Positions 1-5,609 of a stretch of DNA of 6,306 nucleotides are shown piece after piece. The notes beneath the pieces were generated by a model. That model saw nothing but the letters and a program-made list of their open reading frames with translations, was not told the DNA's origin and ran no database searches. Source of the stretch: Bacillota bacterium (GTDB lineage Bacteria; Bacillota; Clostridia; Oscillospirales; Oscillospiraceae); contig WQUU01000089.1 in assembly GCA_009781925.1 (NCBI GenBank), positions 1 through 6,306 on the forward strand, given 5' to 3'. Within the stretch, counting starts at the first letter, position 1. The number at the start of each line of letters is the position of its first letter. A program made the position numbers and the translations under genes.

Positions 1-1
1 C

Positions 2-628
2 GGCTCCTATGTCATTCTGGGCGCGGGACTCATGGGGATTTGGAGCTGCATCTGCTTTTCGAGTGCGGGGGACATCAACCGTGAGCGCTGGAGCGGTACA
101 CTCTCTATGATTTTCGTCGCGCCGGCGGGGTTTCAGCTCATCATTTTCGGAAAAATTCTCGGAAACACGCTGCTTTCGCTGCTGACATTGCTGCTGTCCT
201 TCGTGACGGCAAAACTCGTATTCGGCGTAAGTTTAAGCGTCAGCCAGCCGCTTTTAACAGTGTTCGCGCTTTTCAGCACCGTGGTCTGCTTTATCGTGTT
301 TTCGACGCTCATCGCCTATTTGCTGACGTTGAGCCGAAAGACGACGCTATACATGAACCTGATCGAAGTACCGATCATCCTTCTATGCGGTTTCGTATTC
401 CCAATTGAGCAATTGCCCCGCTGGGTACAGATCATCTCTTTTGTTTTGCCGCCAACCTGGGCGGTAAAACTGCTGCGGCTCGGCATCGGATTAGCGGAAC
501 CATGGCAATTCTGGGAGACATTCGGCATCCTGACGGTGGTCACAGCCGGATATCTAATCCTATCGTTGCTGCTCTACCGGATGATCGATCGGCAGGTGCG
601 CAGAGGCGCGACACTGGAGGTGTTTTGA
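2..628 (+). CDS. ABC-2 type transporter permease subunit (5' partial)
   Basis: This is the C-terminal part of an integral membrane subunit of an ABC exporter; the reading frame is open to the left window edge, so the true start is outside. It shows a cytoplasmic segment containing NRERWSGTLSMIFVAP, the usual ABC-2 pattern of a charged E-R-x-x-G-T-L stretch before a P, followed by about five hydrophobic segments. A PIEQLPRWVQIISFVLPPTW stretch before the last hydrophobic segments is typical of ABC-2/NodJ/DrrB-like permeases. The C-terminus is VRRGATLEVF. The next gene begins on the last base of its stop codon (TGATG at 626-630), which suggests translational coupling and a heteromeric pair. Substrate cannot be told; drug, lipid-linked glycan or peptide export are all possible. 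The ATPase would be expected upstream. The family call is firm, the function is open. Confidence 0.85.
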   Translation, partial: GSYVILGAGLMGIWSCICFSSAGDINRERWSGTLSMIFVAPAGFQLIIFGKILGNTLLSLLTLLLSFVTAKLVFGVSLSVSQPLLTVFALFSTVVCFIVFSTLIAYLLTLSRKTTLYMNLIEVPIILLCGFVFPIEQLPRWVQIISFVLPPTWAVKLLRLGIGLAEPWQFWETFGILTVVTAGYLILSLLLYRMIDRQVRRGATLEVF

Positions 629-1410
629 TGACGCGGCGTTTTTTCAGGCAGGCGTGGCTGTATTTTAAGGGCTCAAACGCGGCGTTCAATTTTGAGGAGT
701 TCGCCCTGCTGGAGCTATCATATCCCCTGCTCACGTTGATCTTTTTTGTGGTTCTCGCCGCCTACAGTTTTAACGCCTCAGATTTGACGCATTGGGTGGT
801 GGGAAACTCCTTTTTGCTGTGCGTCAACACAACGCTATTTATGCTCGGGGTGACCTTTGATGGTGAGCGACAATACGGCAGGCTGCGTTCCATCATCGTG
901 TCGCCGACAAACAAACTGGTCATCGTTTTGCAAAAGGCAGTCTTTCCGATACTCACGTCCATCGTCACAGTCGCAGTCGGATTTGTGATCGGCGCATTGA
1001 TTTTCCGCGTAGATTTCACTCACATCAATCTTGGATTGCTATTAGTAGCGATCGTGGTCTCTATGTTCTCCTCAGCAGGGCTGGGCATCCTGTTTGCCAC
1101 GGTGTCGCTGCTCTCGGACAGTGTGCATTTCATTCTCAACACCATGTCCTATGTCCTGATGATCTTCTGCGGCGCAAATTTTCCCATCGCCCAGCTCCCT
1201 GTCTGGGGGCAGATCATCTCCCGGGGGCTGCCTTTGACGCGGGGCATCCAAGCGGCGAATCTATTGTTCACGAGATTTGAGTTACGGGACTTTCTGTCCC
1301 TAATTGTGGGTGAAGTTGCTGTGGGCGCGGCATATTTCCTCGCGGCATTTACGGTGATCAAGTTCGCGGAGCGCGCCGCGATCAAACGAGCGAGCTTTGA
1401 GATGTTTTAA
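628..1410 (+). CDS. ABC-2 type transporter permease subunit
   Basis: A complete 260-aa membrane protein, the second permease of the exporter. The start at 628 is preferred because GGAGG (616-620) lies 7 bases upstream and the ATG overlaps the stop of the previous permease; an in-frame ATG at 502 would add a tail overlapping the upstream gene out of frame. Hydrophobic segments lie near residues 27-47, 57-77, 103-126, 134-160, 164-184 and 222-245, giving the usual six-helix ABC-2 layout. Residues 79-94 hold the cytoplasmic GERQYGRLRSIIVSPT stretch, and residues 184-204 hold FPIAQLPVWGQIISRGLPLT after the fifth helix. These match equivalent stretches of the upstream permease, as does the tail (RASFEMF versus RGATLEVF), so the two are paralogues that probably form a heterodimer. 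No ATPase domain is present. Transcription probably ends at the hairpin just downstream. The exported compound is unknown. Confidence 0.88.
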   Translation: MTRRFFRQAWLYFKGSNAAFNFEEFALLELSYPLLTLIFFVVLAAYSFNASDLTHWVVGNSFLLCVNTTLFMLGVTFDGERQYGRLRSIIVSPTNKLVIVLQKAVFPILTSIVTVAVGFVIGALIFRVDFTHINLGLLLVAIVVSMFSSAGLGILFATVSLLSDSVHFILNTMSYVLMIFCGANFPIAQLPVWGQIISRGLPLTRGIQAANLLFTRFELRDFLSLIVGEVAVGAAYFLAAFTVIKFAERAAIKRASFEMF

Positions 1411-1433
1411 TCGGACTGCGGATCCCCATAAAA

Positions 1434-1471
1434 AAGAGCGCCTCTTTTTGGAGACGCTCTTCTAATTTTTT
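1434..1471. terminator. Bidirectional Rho-independent terminator between convergent genes
   Basis: AAGAGCG (1434-1440) pairs with CGCTCTT (1455-1461); after one C/A mismatch CTC (1442-1444) pairs with GAG (1451-1453), leaving a T-rich loop. On the + strand a T run follows at 1466-1471. On the - strand the stem runs straight into a T run (the A tract at 1430-1435). It lies 23 bases after the permease stop and 17 bases beyond the stop of the convergent EF-G-like gene, so it can serve both. The - direction has the better U tract. Confidence 0.82.
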
Positions 1472-1478
1472 ATTGCCC

Positions 1479-3524
1479 CTACTCCTCCGCCAGCTTTTTG
1501 GCCTCCTCGATGACCTTCTGCTGGACGTTGCCCGGCGCCTCCTCATAGCGGTCGAACTTGAACACGAAGGAGCCGCGGCCCTGGGTCATCGACCGCAGAT
1601 CAATCGTGTAGCTGCTCATCTCCGCCATGGGCACCTCAGCTTCCACAACGGTGTTGCCGTCGTCATCCGGGTTCATGCCCATGACCCGGCCCCGGCGCTT
1701 GTTCAGGTCGCCGATCACGTCGCCCATATAGTCGGAGGGCACGGTGACGGCCAAAGCGCCGATGGGTTCCAGAATTGTCGGCTGAGCCTCCGGCATTCCG
1801 GCCTTGTAGGCCAACTGCGCAGCCGTCTTGAAGGAGATTTCGTTGGAGTCTACGGGGTGGTAAGAGCCGTCGTACAGCGTGGCCTTGAGGTTCACCACGG
1901 GGTAACCGGCCAAAACGCCGTGCTGGATGGAGTCACGCAGGCCCTTCTCCACGGCGGGGAAGAAGTTTTTCGGCACGCTGCCGCCGAAGACCTCCTCGGC
2001 GAAAACCAGGTCGTCCTGGTCGAACTGGGGTTCGAAGCGGATCCACACGTCGCCGAACTGGCCGCTGCCGCCGGACTGCTTCTTGTGGCGGCCGTGGGCC
2101 TCCACCTTTTTCTTGATCTTCTCCCGATAGGGTACCCGGGCGGGGGTGAGCTCACTCTCCACGCCGAAGCGGTTTCTGATCTTCGCGCAGAGCACGTCGA
2201 TCTGGATGTCCCCGGCGCCGGAGACGACCATCTGATGAGTTTCCGGGTTGTTCACCACGGTGAAGGAGATGTCCTCCTCGTTGAGACGCGAAAGGCCGGT
2301 AGAGATCTTCTCCTCCTGGCCCTTGGTCTTCGGGCTGATGGCCATGGAGTAGCAGGGCTCGGCGACGGCGATGGGCGGCAGCGCGACAGCGCGGCGGGGA
2401 TCGCAGACGGTATCGCCGGTCTTCCACTCCATCTTGCCCACGGCGGCGATGTCGCCGCAGAGGATCTCTTTGATCTCCGTATTCTTCTTGCCGCACATGC
2501 TGTAAAGGCGGCCCAGTTTGTCGGTGGAGTCCGCGCGCGTGTCGCGCAGAGACATGTCGGAGGTGATCTTACCGGCCAGAACCTTCACAAAGGAGAATCT
2601 GCCGAACTGGTCGGAGACGGTTTTAAACACAAAGGCGCAGGTGGGGCCATCCGGGTCGGCGGCGATCTCCGTGCCGTCCGCGGCCTTGACGGGGGGCATG
2701 TCCGAGGGCGCTGGGACATAGTCCGCGACGGCCTGCAAAAACGCCTCCGTGCCGATGCCGGAGACGGCGCTGCCGCAGAGCACGGGCACCACCGTGCGAT
2801 CCTTGAGGCCGAGGCGCAGGCCCCGGATGGTGTCCGCCTCATTGAGCTCCATGTCCTCGAAGTACTTTTCCATGAGTTCCTCGTCCGCGCCGGCCGCGGT
2901 TTCAAAGAGTGTCTCCCGCAGAGAGGCGGCGGTGTCCGCGTCGGCGGCGGGGATGGGGCTCCTCGTGGTCTTGTTGCCCTTGGTCTGCAGGGCCACGTTG
3001 TGCACGAGATCGATGACGCCGCTGCCGTCGCTCATCGGGGCCGTGACGGCGCAGACAAAGCTGCCGTATTTGGCGCGCAGGGCGTCCAGAACGGCCTTGA
3101 AATCGCCGTGCTCCTCGTCCAGCTTGGAGACGTAGAACAGCACCGGCAGATTCGCCTGTTTCAGCGTTTTCCAGCTGCGCTCGGCGCCGACGGAGATGCC
3201 GTCCTTGGCGGTACAACAGATGACGCCGGCCTCCGAGACCCGCACGGCCGCCGCCACTTCGCCCGCGAAGTCAAAGAAGCCGGGGCAGTCCAGGACGTTA
3301 ATTTTGCAGCCGCCGAATTCGATGGGGGCGATGCCGGTGGAGATGGTGATCTGGCGTTTTTGCTCCTCGGGGTCGGAGTCCATGGCGGTGTTCCCGGCGG
3401 GCACCTGACCCTGCCGGTCGATGACGCCGGTCAGATAGAGCATATTCTCCGTGAGGGTGGTCTTGCCGCTGCTGCCGTGCCCCAGCAGGCAGATGTTGCG
3501 GATCTTGTCGGTCGTGTAGCCCAT
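1479..3524 (-). CDS. fusA: Elongation factor G-like translational GTPase (EF-G paralogue)
   Basis: A 681-aa cytoplasmic protein of full EF-G length. EF-G uses GTP hydrolysis to move tRNAs and mRNA through the ribosome, and paralogues may act in recycling or under stress. Visible parts: P-loop GHGSSGKT (15-22), switch I remnant KRQITI (56-61; canonical RGITI), G3 DCPGFFDF (79-86; canonical DTPGHVDF), G4 SKLD (133-136; canonical NKxD), G5 CGSA (250-253), domain III SGAGDIQID (435-443), domain IV KKQSGGSGQFGDV (481-493) and its tip DGSYHPVDSNE (552-562), whose His556 matches the conserved tip His, then a domain V ending in a charged helix. The departures in G1, switch I, G3 and G4 place it with the EF-G-like/EF-G-2 branch, not the main fusA of the str operon. 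The closest alternative, a TetM-type protection protein, fits the domain IV tip less well. Start: AAGGAG (revcomp of 3535-3540) lies 10 bases upstream. It stands alone, with its own promoter and a shared terminator. Confidence 0.92.
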   Translation of the reverse strand: MGYTTDKIRNICLLGHGSSGKTTLTENMLYLTGVIDRQGQVPAGNTAMDSDPEEQKRQITISTGIAPIEFGGCKINVLDCPGFFDFAGEVAAAVRVSEAGVICCTAKDGISVGAERSWKTLKQANLPVLFYVSKLDEEHGDFKAVLDALRAKYGSFVCAVTAPMSDGSGVIDLVHNVALQTKGNKTTRSPIPAADADTAASLRETLFETAAGADEELMEKYFEDMELNEADTIRGLRLGLKDRTVVPVLCGSAVSGIGTEAFLQAVADYVPAPSDMPPVKAADGTEIAADPDGPTCAFVFKTVSDQFGRFSFVKVLAGKITSDMSLRDTRADSTDKLGRLYSMCGKKNTEIKEILCGDIAAVGKMEWKTGDTVCDPRRAVALPPIAVAEPCYSMAISPKTKGQEEKISTGLSRLNEEDISFTVVNNPETHQMVVSGAGDIQIDVLCAKIRNRFGVESELTPARVPYREKIKKKVEAHGRHKKQSGGSGQFGDVWIRFEPQFDQDDLVFAEEVFGGSVPKNFFPAVEKGLRDSIQHGVLAGYPVVNLKATLYDGSYHPVDSNEISFKTAAQLAYKAGMPEAQPTILEPIGALAVTVPSDYMGDVIGDLNKRRGRVMGMNPDDDGNTVVEAEVPMAEMSSYTIDLRSMTQGRGSFVFKFDRYEEAPGNVQQKVIEEAKKLAEE

Positions 3525-3574
3525 GAGACGGATTCTCCTTATGTGAAATATTACTGATTACGCATAGACAATAT

Positions 3575-3604
3575 ATTATACAGCAAAAACAAGGGAGAAT
3601 GCAA
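3575..3604 (-). promoter_or_regulatory. Candidate promoter of the EF-G-like gene
   Basis: Read on the - strand, a perfect TATAAT (3575-3580) is preceded at 18 bases by TTGCAT (3599-3604), which matches TTGACA at only three positions. Initiation near 3568 would give a leader of about 44 bases. The -10 is convincing and the -35 weak. I see no other promoter in the 123-base gap behind this gene. Confidence 0.55.
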
Positions 3605-3624
3605 GCCCTACTTTCGCGGCACGG

Positions 3625-3649
3625 CCGATAAACATCGGTTTTTGTTTTT
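3625..3649 (+). terminator. Terminator-like hairpin on the + strand with no visible + strand gene before it
   Basis: CCGAT (3625-3629) pairs with ATCGG (3634-3638) around an AAAC loop; two further G-T pairs can extend it. It is followed by TTTTTGTTTTT on the + strand. On the - strand the hairpin is preceded by the A tract and followed by GC-rich sequence, so it should not stop the - strand small gene, whose stop codon lies at 3648-3650 in this T tract. Its orientation would block + strand transcription antisense to that small gene. The stem is short, so it could be fortuitous. Confidence 0.45.
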
Positions 3650-3857
3650 ATACTATGCCCTCTTGCCGCTCTTCCGTTTTTTCTTCCCCGGCGCCGATCA
3701 CGAGCTCTTCTCCAACCGCCTGCACAACTTTCATCCTCGACGCCAAATATCCCAGTGCTGTTGTCACACGCACTAGTTCGTTTCCCAGACGCTCTAGCTC
3801 CTCTATCGCGTCCAGCTGCATCCGAAACAACTCAAAGTACGGATCATGGTAGTCCAT
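3648..3857 (-). CDS. Small hypothetical helical protein (69 aa)
   Basis: I do not recognise this family. The protein starts MDYHDPYFELFRMQLDAIEE and is then mainly one charged, leucine-rich amphipathic stretch (about residues 8-50), able to form a helix or short coiled coil, ending in a very acidic/basic tail (GEEKTEERQE). It has no signal peptide, membrane segment or cysteines. It looks real despite its size: AAGGAGG (revcomp of 3865-3871) lies 7-8 bases before the ATG at 3857, and a near-consensus promoter stands upstream. A GTG at 3860 directly before the ATG is an alternative start giving 70 aa. It is divergent from the ribbon-helix-helix gene and points toward the EF-G-like gene, which has its own promoter. 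A role as partner of the divergent regulator is possible but unproven. Confidence 0.68.
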   Translation of the reverse strand: MDYHDPYFELFRMQLDAIEELERLGNELVRVTTALGYLASRMKVVQAVGEELVIGAGEEKTEERQEGIV

Positions 3858-3888
3858 CACGCAGTCCTCCTTATTATGTAACTATTTT

Positions 3889-3916
3889 TTAAGATCATTT
3901 TTTGGGTGTATATTAT
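3889..3916 (+). promoter_or_regulatory. Candidate promoter of the ribbon-helix-helix gene
   Basis: TTAAGA (3889-3894, four of six matches) and TATTAT (3911-3916) are 16 bases apart; a second TATTAT at 3914-3919 is an alternative -10. Initiation near 3923-3926 would leave a leader of about 40 bases. It is weaker than the opposing promoter and shares DNA with its -10, so the two should compete for RNA polymerase. Confidence 0.5.
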
Positions 3917-3943
3917 TATAGCTTATTTCGGTTACACTTTCAA
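3915..3943 (-). promoter_or_regulatory. Strong sigma-A-type promoter of the 69-aa gene
   Basis: On the - strand TTGAAA (3938-3943, five of six matches to TTGACA) and a perfect TATAAT (3915-3920) are separated by exactly 17 bases. Transcription would begin near 3908, about 50 bases before the ATG. The -10 overlaps the -10 of the oppositely directed promoter. Confidence 0.78.
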
Positions 3944-3964
3944 TACCATTTGGAGGTGTAAGTT

Positions 3965-4147
3965 ATGTTTCTTATCAAACAACCATCTGCTCGCGCCAAT
4001 ATCTCGCGTAGCATTCGTTTTGATGACAAACTCTTTGACGAACTGAAACAAGCTACGTATAAGCACGATGTTTCGTTCAATTCCCTTGTGCTGCAATGTT
4101 GCCGGTACGCGCTGGAGCATCTGGAAGACGAAAAAACGAAGGAGTAG
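3965..4147 (+). CDS. Small ribbon-helix-helix (Arc/CopG-like) DNA-binding protein
   Basis: A 60-aa protein with a ribbon-helix-helix pattern: a beta strand around NISRSIRFD (residues 12-20), helix A from DKLFDELKQATYKHD (21-35), then the turn and helix B starting VSFNSLVLQCCRYALEHLE (36-54). The S-x-N-x-L/V start of helix B and the alternating S-R-S-I-R-F strand are typical of Arc/CopG/MetJ-type proteins, which bind DNA as dimers through the strand. The start is well supported by GGAGG (3952-3956), 8 bases before the ATG. There is no ACT or other sensor domain, so it is not NikR. The N-terminal 11 residues would be a flexible arm. A likely role is a small repressor of its own promoter and perhaps of the divergent 69-aa gene; an antitoxin role is possible, but no toxin gene follows it. 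Transcription probably ends at the hairpin overlapping its stop codon. Confidence 0.78.
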   Translation: MFLIKQPSARANISRSIRFDDKLFDELKQATYKHDVSFNSLVLQCCRYALEHLEDEKTKE

Positions 4148-4175
4148 GAACCGTTTTGGTTTCTACTCCTTTGTT
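4139..4175 (+). terminator. Rho-independent terminator overlapping the stop codon of the RHH gene
   Basis: AAGGAGTAGGAACC (4139-4152) pairs with GGTTTCTACTCCTT (4158-4171) around a GTTTT loop, 14 pairs with a single G-U. The stop codon TAG (4145-4147) is inside the left arm. The tail (TTTGTT) is a short, interrupted U run, so it is a strong hairpin with a modest tail. Confidence 0.72.
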
Positions 4176-4200
4176 ACGTAGAGGCGGTGACTTTGTTTTG

Positions 4201-4258
4201 TCCTTTGGCTCCCTCCGTGAGGGAGCTGGCAGCGCTGTCCGCGCGCTGACTGAAGGAG
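4201..4258. repeat. Short interspersed palindromic repeat (GGCTCCCTC...GAGGGAGC type)
   Basis: Two adjacent hairpins sit inside weak outer arms. GCTCCCTC (4208-4215) pairs perfectly with GAGGGAGC (4219-4226) over a 3-base loop. CAGCGC (4230-4235) pairs with GCGCTG (4243-4248). TCCTT (4201-4205) pairs with AAGGA (4253-4257) outside both. The layout and the wording TTGGCTCCCTC...GAGGGAGCTGGC...GCTGACTGAAGGAG match a repeat I recall as scattered between genes in gut Clostridia. That match is from memory and was not searched. It has no coding potential and lies in the 212-base gap before mntH. Confidence 0.65.
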
Positions 4259-4263
4259 TGTCC

Positions 4264-4291
4264 TTGACCTTTAACGGTTTCGACCTGTAAC
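4264..4291 (+). promoter_or_regulatory. Candidate mntH promoter
   Basis: TTGACC (4264-4269, five of six) and TGTAAC (4286-4291, four of six) are 16 bases apart. Initiation near 4298 would put the nested hairpin at 4301-4358 at the very start of the mRNA. TAGAAT at 4311-4316 is an alternative -10 but lacks a good -35. No obvious MntR or Fur box is visible. Confidence 0.42.
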
Positions 4292-4300
4292 ACCTCCGCC

Positions 4301-4358
4301 GCGCACCTCATAGAATGTACCGGCAAGCTCCGCCAAAATGCCGGGAGAAGAGGTGTGC
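4301..4358 (+). promoter_or_regulatory. Nested hairpin in the mntH leader that pairs with the ribosome binding site
   Basis: GCGCACCTC (4301-4309) can pair over nine positions (one G-U) with GAGGTGTGC (4350-4358), which contains the GAGGTG ribosome binding site and ends one base before the ATG. Inside it CCGGCA (4320-4325) pairs perfectly with TGCCGG (4339-4344). If formed in the mRNA, translation start would be hidden. I do not see the conserved core of the Mn2+ (yybP-ykoY) riboswitch, so this would be a different, unclassified element, or chance pairing in GC-rich DNA. Confidence 0.42.
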
Positions 4359-4359
4359 C

Positions 4360-5583
4360 ATGCGGACGATTCGAGTGCGAGACCTGTTTCGGTATCTGGG
4401 CCCGGCCTTCGTGGTGAGCGTCGCGTACATCGACCCGGGCAACTTCGCGACAAACATCAGCGGCGGCTCGGCCTTTGGCTACGCGCTTCTGTGGGTAATT
4501 TTGTGGAGCAATATGATGGCAATTTTCTTGCAGACCATGTCCGCCAAGCTCGGCATCGCCACGGGCCGCAGCCTGCCGGAACTCTGCGCGCGCATATTTT
4601 CACGGCGGACAAATTGGATTTTTTGGGCCGTCGCCGAAATCGGCGCGATGGCGACCGACCTTGCGGAGTTTCTCGGCGGAACGTTGGGGCTGTATCTACT
4701 GTTCCGCATTCCGATGATATACGCCGGGCTGCTCACCGGGCTTTTGACTTTTTTCATCTGCTGCATAGAGAAATACGGGCAAAAGGCTATTGAACTCGTC
4801 ATTACGGCCCTCGTCGCGGTCATCGGCACCGCCTATCTCATTGAAATATTTCTGGCAAAGCCCGACTGGGCACAGGCCGGCATCCGCGCCCTTCTGCCTT
4901 CGCTTCCAAACGGCAAAGCCGTCATGCTCGCCGTGGGGATGCTGGGCGCGACTGTCATGCCCCATGTCATCTATCTGCACTCCCAGTTGGTGCAGAGCAG
5001 GGGCGGCGGCGCCGGCGACGCGGAGAAGCGCCATCACCTGAAAATGGAGAAGATTGACATCGCCGTGGCGATGAATGTCGCGTTTTTGGTCAACGCGGCC
5101 ATGCTGGTGGTCTCCGCTGCCGTTTTTTTCCGCAACGGCAGGGCGGTGGATACAATTGAGCAGGCCCATGAATCTCTGCGGCCGCTGTTGGGCTCACTCT
5201 CCAGCGGCGCGTTCGGAATCGCGCTGCTGGCCTCCGGCCTGTCCTCTTCGGCGGTGGGCACCATGGCCGGACAGACCATTATGAGGGGTTTTGTCAACAT
5301 CCAGATCCCGATCAACCTCCGGAGACTGCTCACCATGGCGCCGGCGGTTCTCATTGTCGCGCTGGGCGTCAATCCTATGGACACTCTGATTCTGAGCCAG
5401 GTCGCGCTCAGCTTTATCTTGCCGCTGCCGATCCTCCAGATGCTGTGGATCGCAAGGAAAAAGGAGTTGATGGGCAGTTTCACAAACAAAACCTGGGTAC
5501 AGGTTTTGGGGATAGCAATCGCGGCTGTGATCATCGCGTTGAACGCGATCCTTCTATTTCTGACATTTACAGGGCGCGCGTGA
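4360..5583 (+). CDS. mntH: NRAMP family Mn2+/Fe2+ transporter (MntH-like)
   Basis: A 407-aa inner membrane protein that imports Mn2+ (and probably Fe2+) using the proton gradient, close to the usual length of bacterial MntH. The metal-binding motifs are intact: DPGN in helix 1 (residues 25-28, in YIDPGNFATN) and GATVMPH in helix 6 (196-202), where Met200 is the residue linked to choosing transition metals over Ca2+ or Mg2+. About eleven hydrophobic helices can be traced, near 13-33, 39-59, 84-108, 116-136, 142-165, 188-208, 232-258, 280-305, 322-340, 343-364 and 380-404. The conserved AEIGAMATDLAEFLG (92-106) and SSSAVGTMAGQTIMRG (295-310) are also present. The ATG at 4360 is preferred over one at 4315: GAGGTG (4350-4355) and GGAGAAG (4344-4350) stand before it, and the extra residues are not family-like. 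It is a single-gene unit with no obvious terminator behind it, so some readthrough into hprK is possible. Confidence 0.92.
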   Translation: MRTIRVRDLFRYLGPAFVVSVAYIDPGNFATNISGGSAFGYALLWVILWSNMMAIFLQTMSAKLGIATGRSLPELCARIFSRRTNWIFWAVAEIGAMATDLAEFLGGTLGLYLLFRIPMIYAGLLTGLLTFFICCIEKYGQKAIELVITALVAVIGTAYLIEIFLAKPDWAQAGIRALLPSLPNGKAVMLAVGMLGATVMPHVIYLHSQLVQSRGGGAGDAEKRHHLKMEKIDIAVAMNVAFLVNAAMLVVSAAVFFRNGRAVDTIEQAHESLRPLLGSLSSGAFGIALLASGLSSSAVGTMAGQTIMRGFVNIQIPINLRRLLTMAPAVLIVALGVNPMDTLILSQVALSFILPLPILQMLWIARKKELMGSFTNKTWVQVLGIAIAAVIIALNAILLFLTFTGRA

Positions 5584-5594
5584 TATGGTATAAT
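5566..5594 (+). promoter_or_regulatory. Near-consensus extended -10 promoter of hprK, inside the end of mntH
   Basis: TTTACA (5566-5571, five of six matches) is followed after exactly 17 bases by a perfect TATAAT (5589-5594), with TG at 5586-5587 making an extended -10. The -35 lies within the last codons of mntH. Transcription would start near 5601 and give a leader of about 150 bases ending at the hprK ATG. Confidence 0.78.
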
Positions 5595-5609
5595 CAAGCT
5601 GAGAGGGCT

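Larger units (their letters stand above)
3877..3961. promoter_or_regulatory. Scattered TGTA/TACA repeats, candidate operator sites
   Basis: Short related elements flank the divergent promoters: TGTAAC (3877-3882), GGTGTA (3905-3910), GTTACAC (3931-3937) and GTGTAAG (3956-3962 with its last base). TTACAC (3932-3937) and GTGTAA (3956-3961) are perfect inverted copies; TGTAAC and GTTACA likewise. They bracket both -10 boxes and one copy touches the ribosome binding site of the + gene. Ribbon-helix-helix proteins often bind short repeated sites in their own promoter, so these are candidate autoregulatory sites. The elements are short and the DNA is AT-rich, so chance is a real alternative. Confidence 0.35.

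Noticed and set aside
502..627. An upstream in-frame start for the second permease
   Set aside because: It would overlap the first permease out of frame over 125 bases and give a non-membrane, proline/arginine-rich tail; the ATG at 628 has a ribosome binding site and the coupled TGATG arrangement.
1473..3557. A 694-codon open frame on the + strand across the whole EF-G-like gene
   Set aside because: It is the mirror of the EF-G-like gene in GC-rich codons; its translation is low-complexity (rich in G, H, A, V, D and L), without recognisable motifs, while the opposite strand encodes a clear EF-G domain series with a good ribosome binding site.
3655..3852. A 65-codon + strand open frame opposite the 69-aa gene
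   Set aside because: No ribosome binding site, a serine/proline-rich low-quality translation, and the opposite strand has a strong promoter and ribosome binding site.
3648..4147. The two small genes as a toxin-antitoxin module
   Set aside because: Toxin-antitoxin genes are normally co-directional and overlapping; these are divergent, and the 69-aa protein has no recognisable toxin motif. Kept only as a possible regulator-partner pair.
4315..4359. An earlier ATG for mntH adding 15 residues
   Set aside because: The extra residues are unlike NRAMP N-termini, and purine-rich GGGAGAAGAGGTG directly precedes the ATG at 4360.
4176..4359. A Mn2+ (yybP-ykoY) riboswitch or MntR box before mntH
   Set aside because: I looked for the conserved riboswitch core and for an MntR-like palindrome and saw neither; only the nested hairpin at the ribosome binding site is supported.
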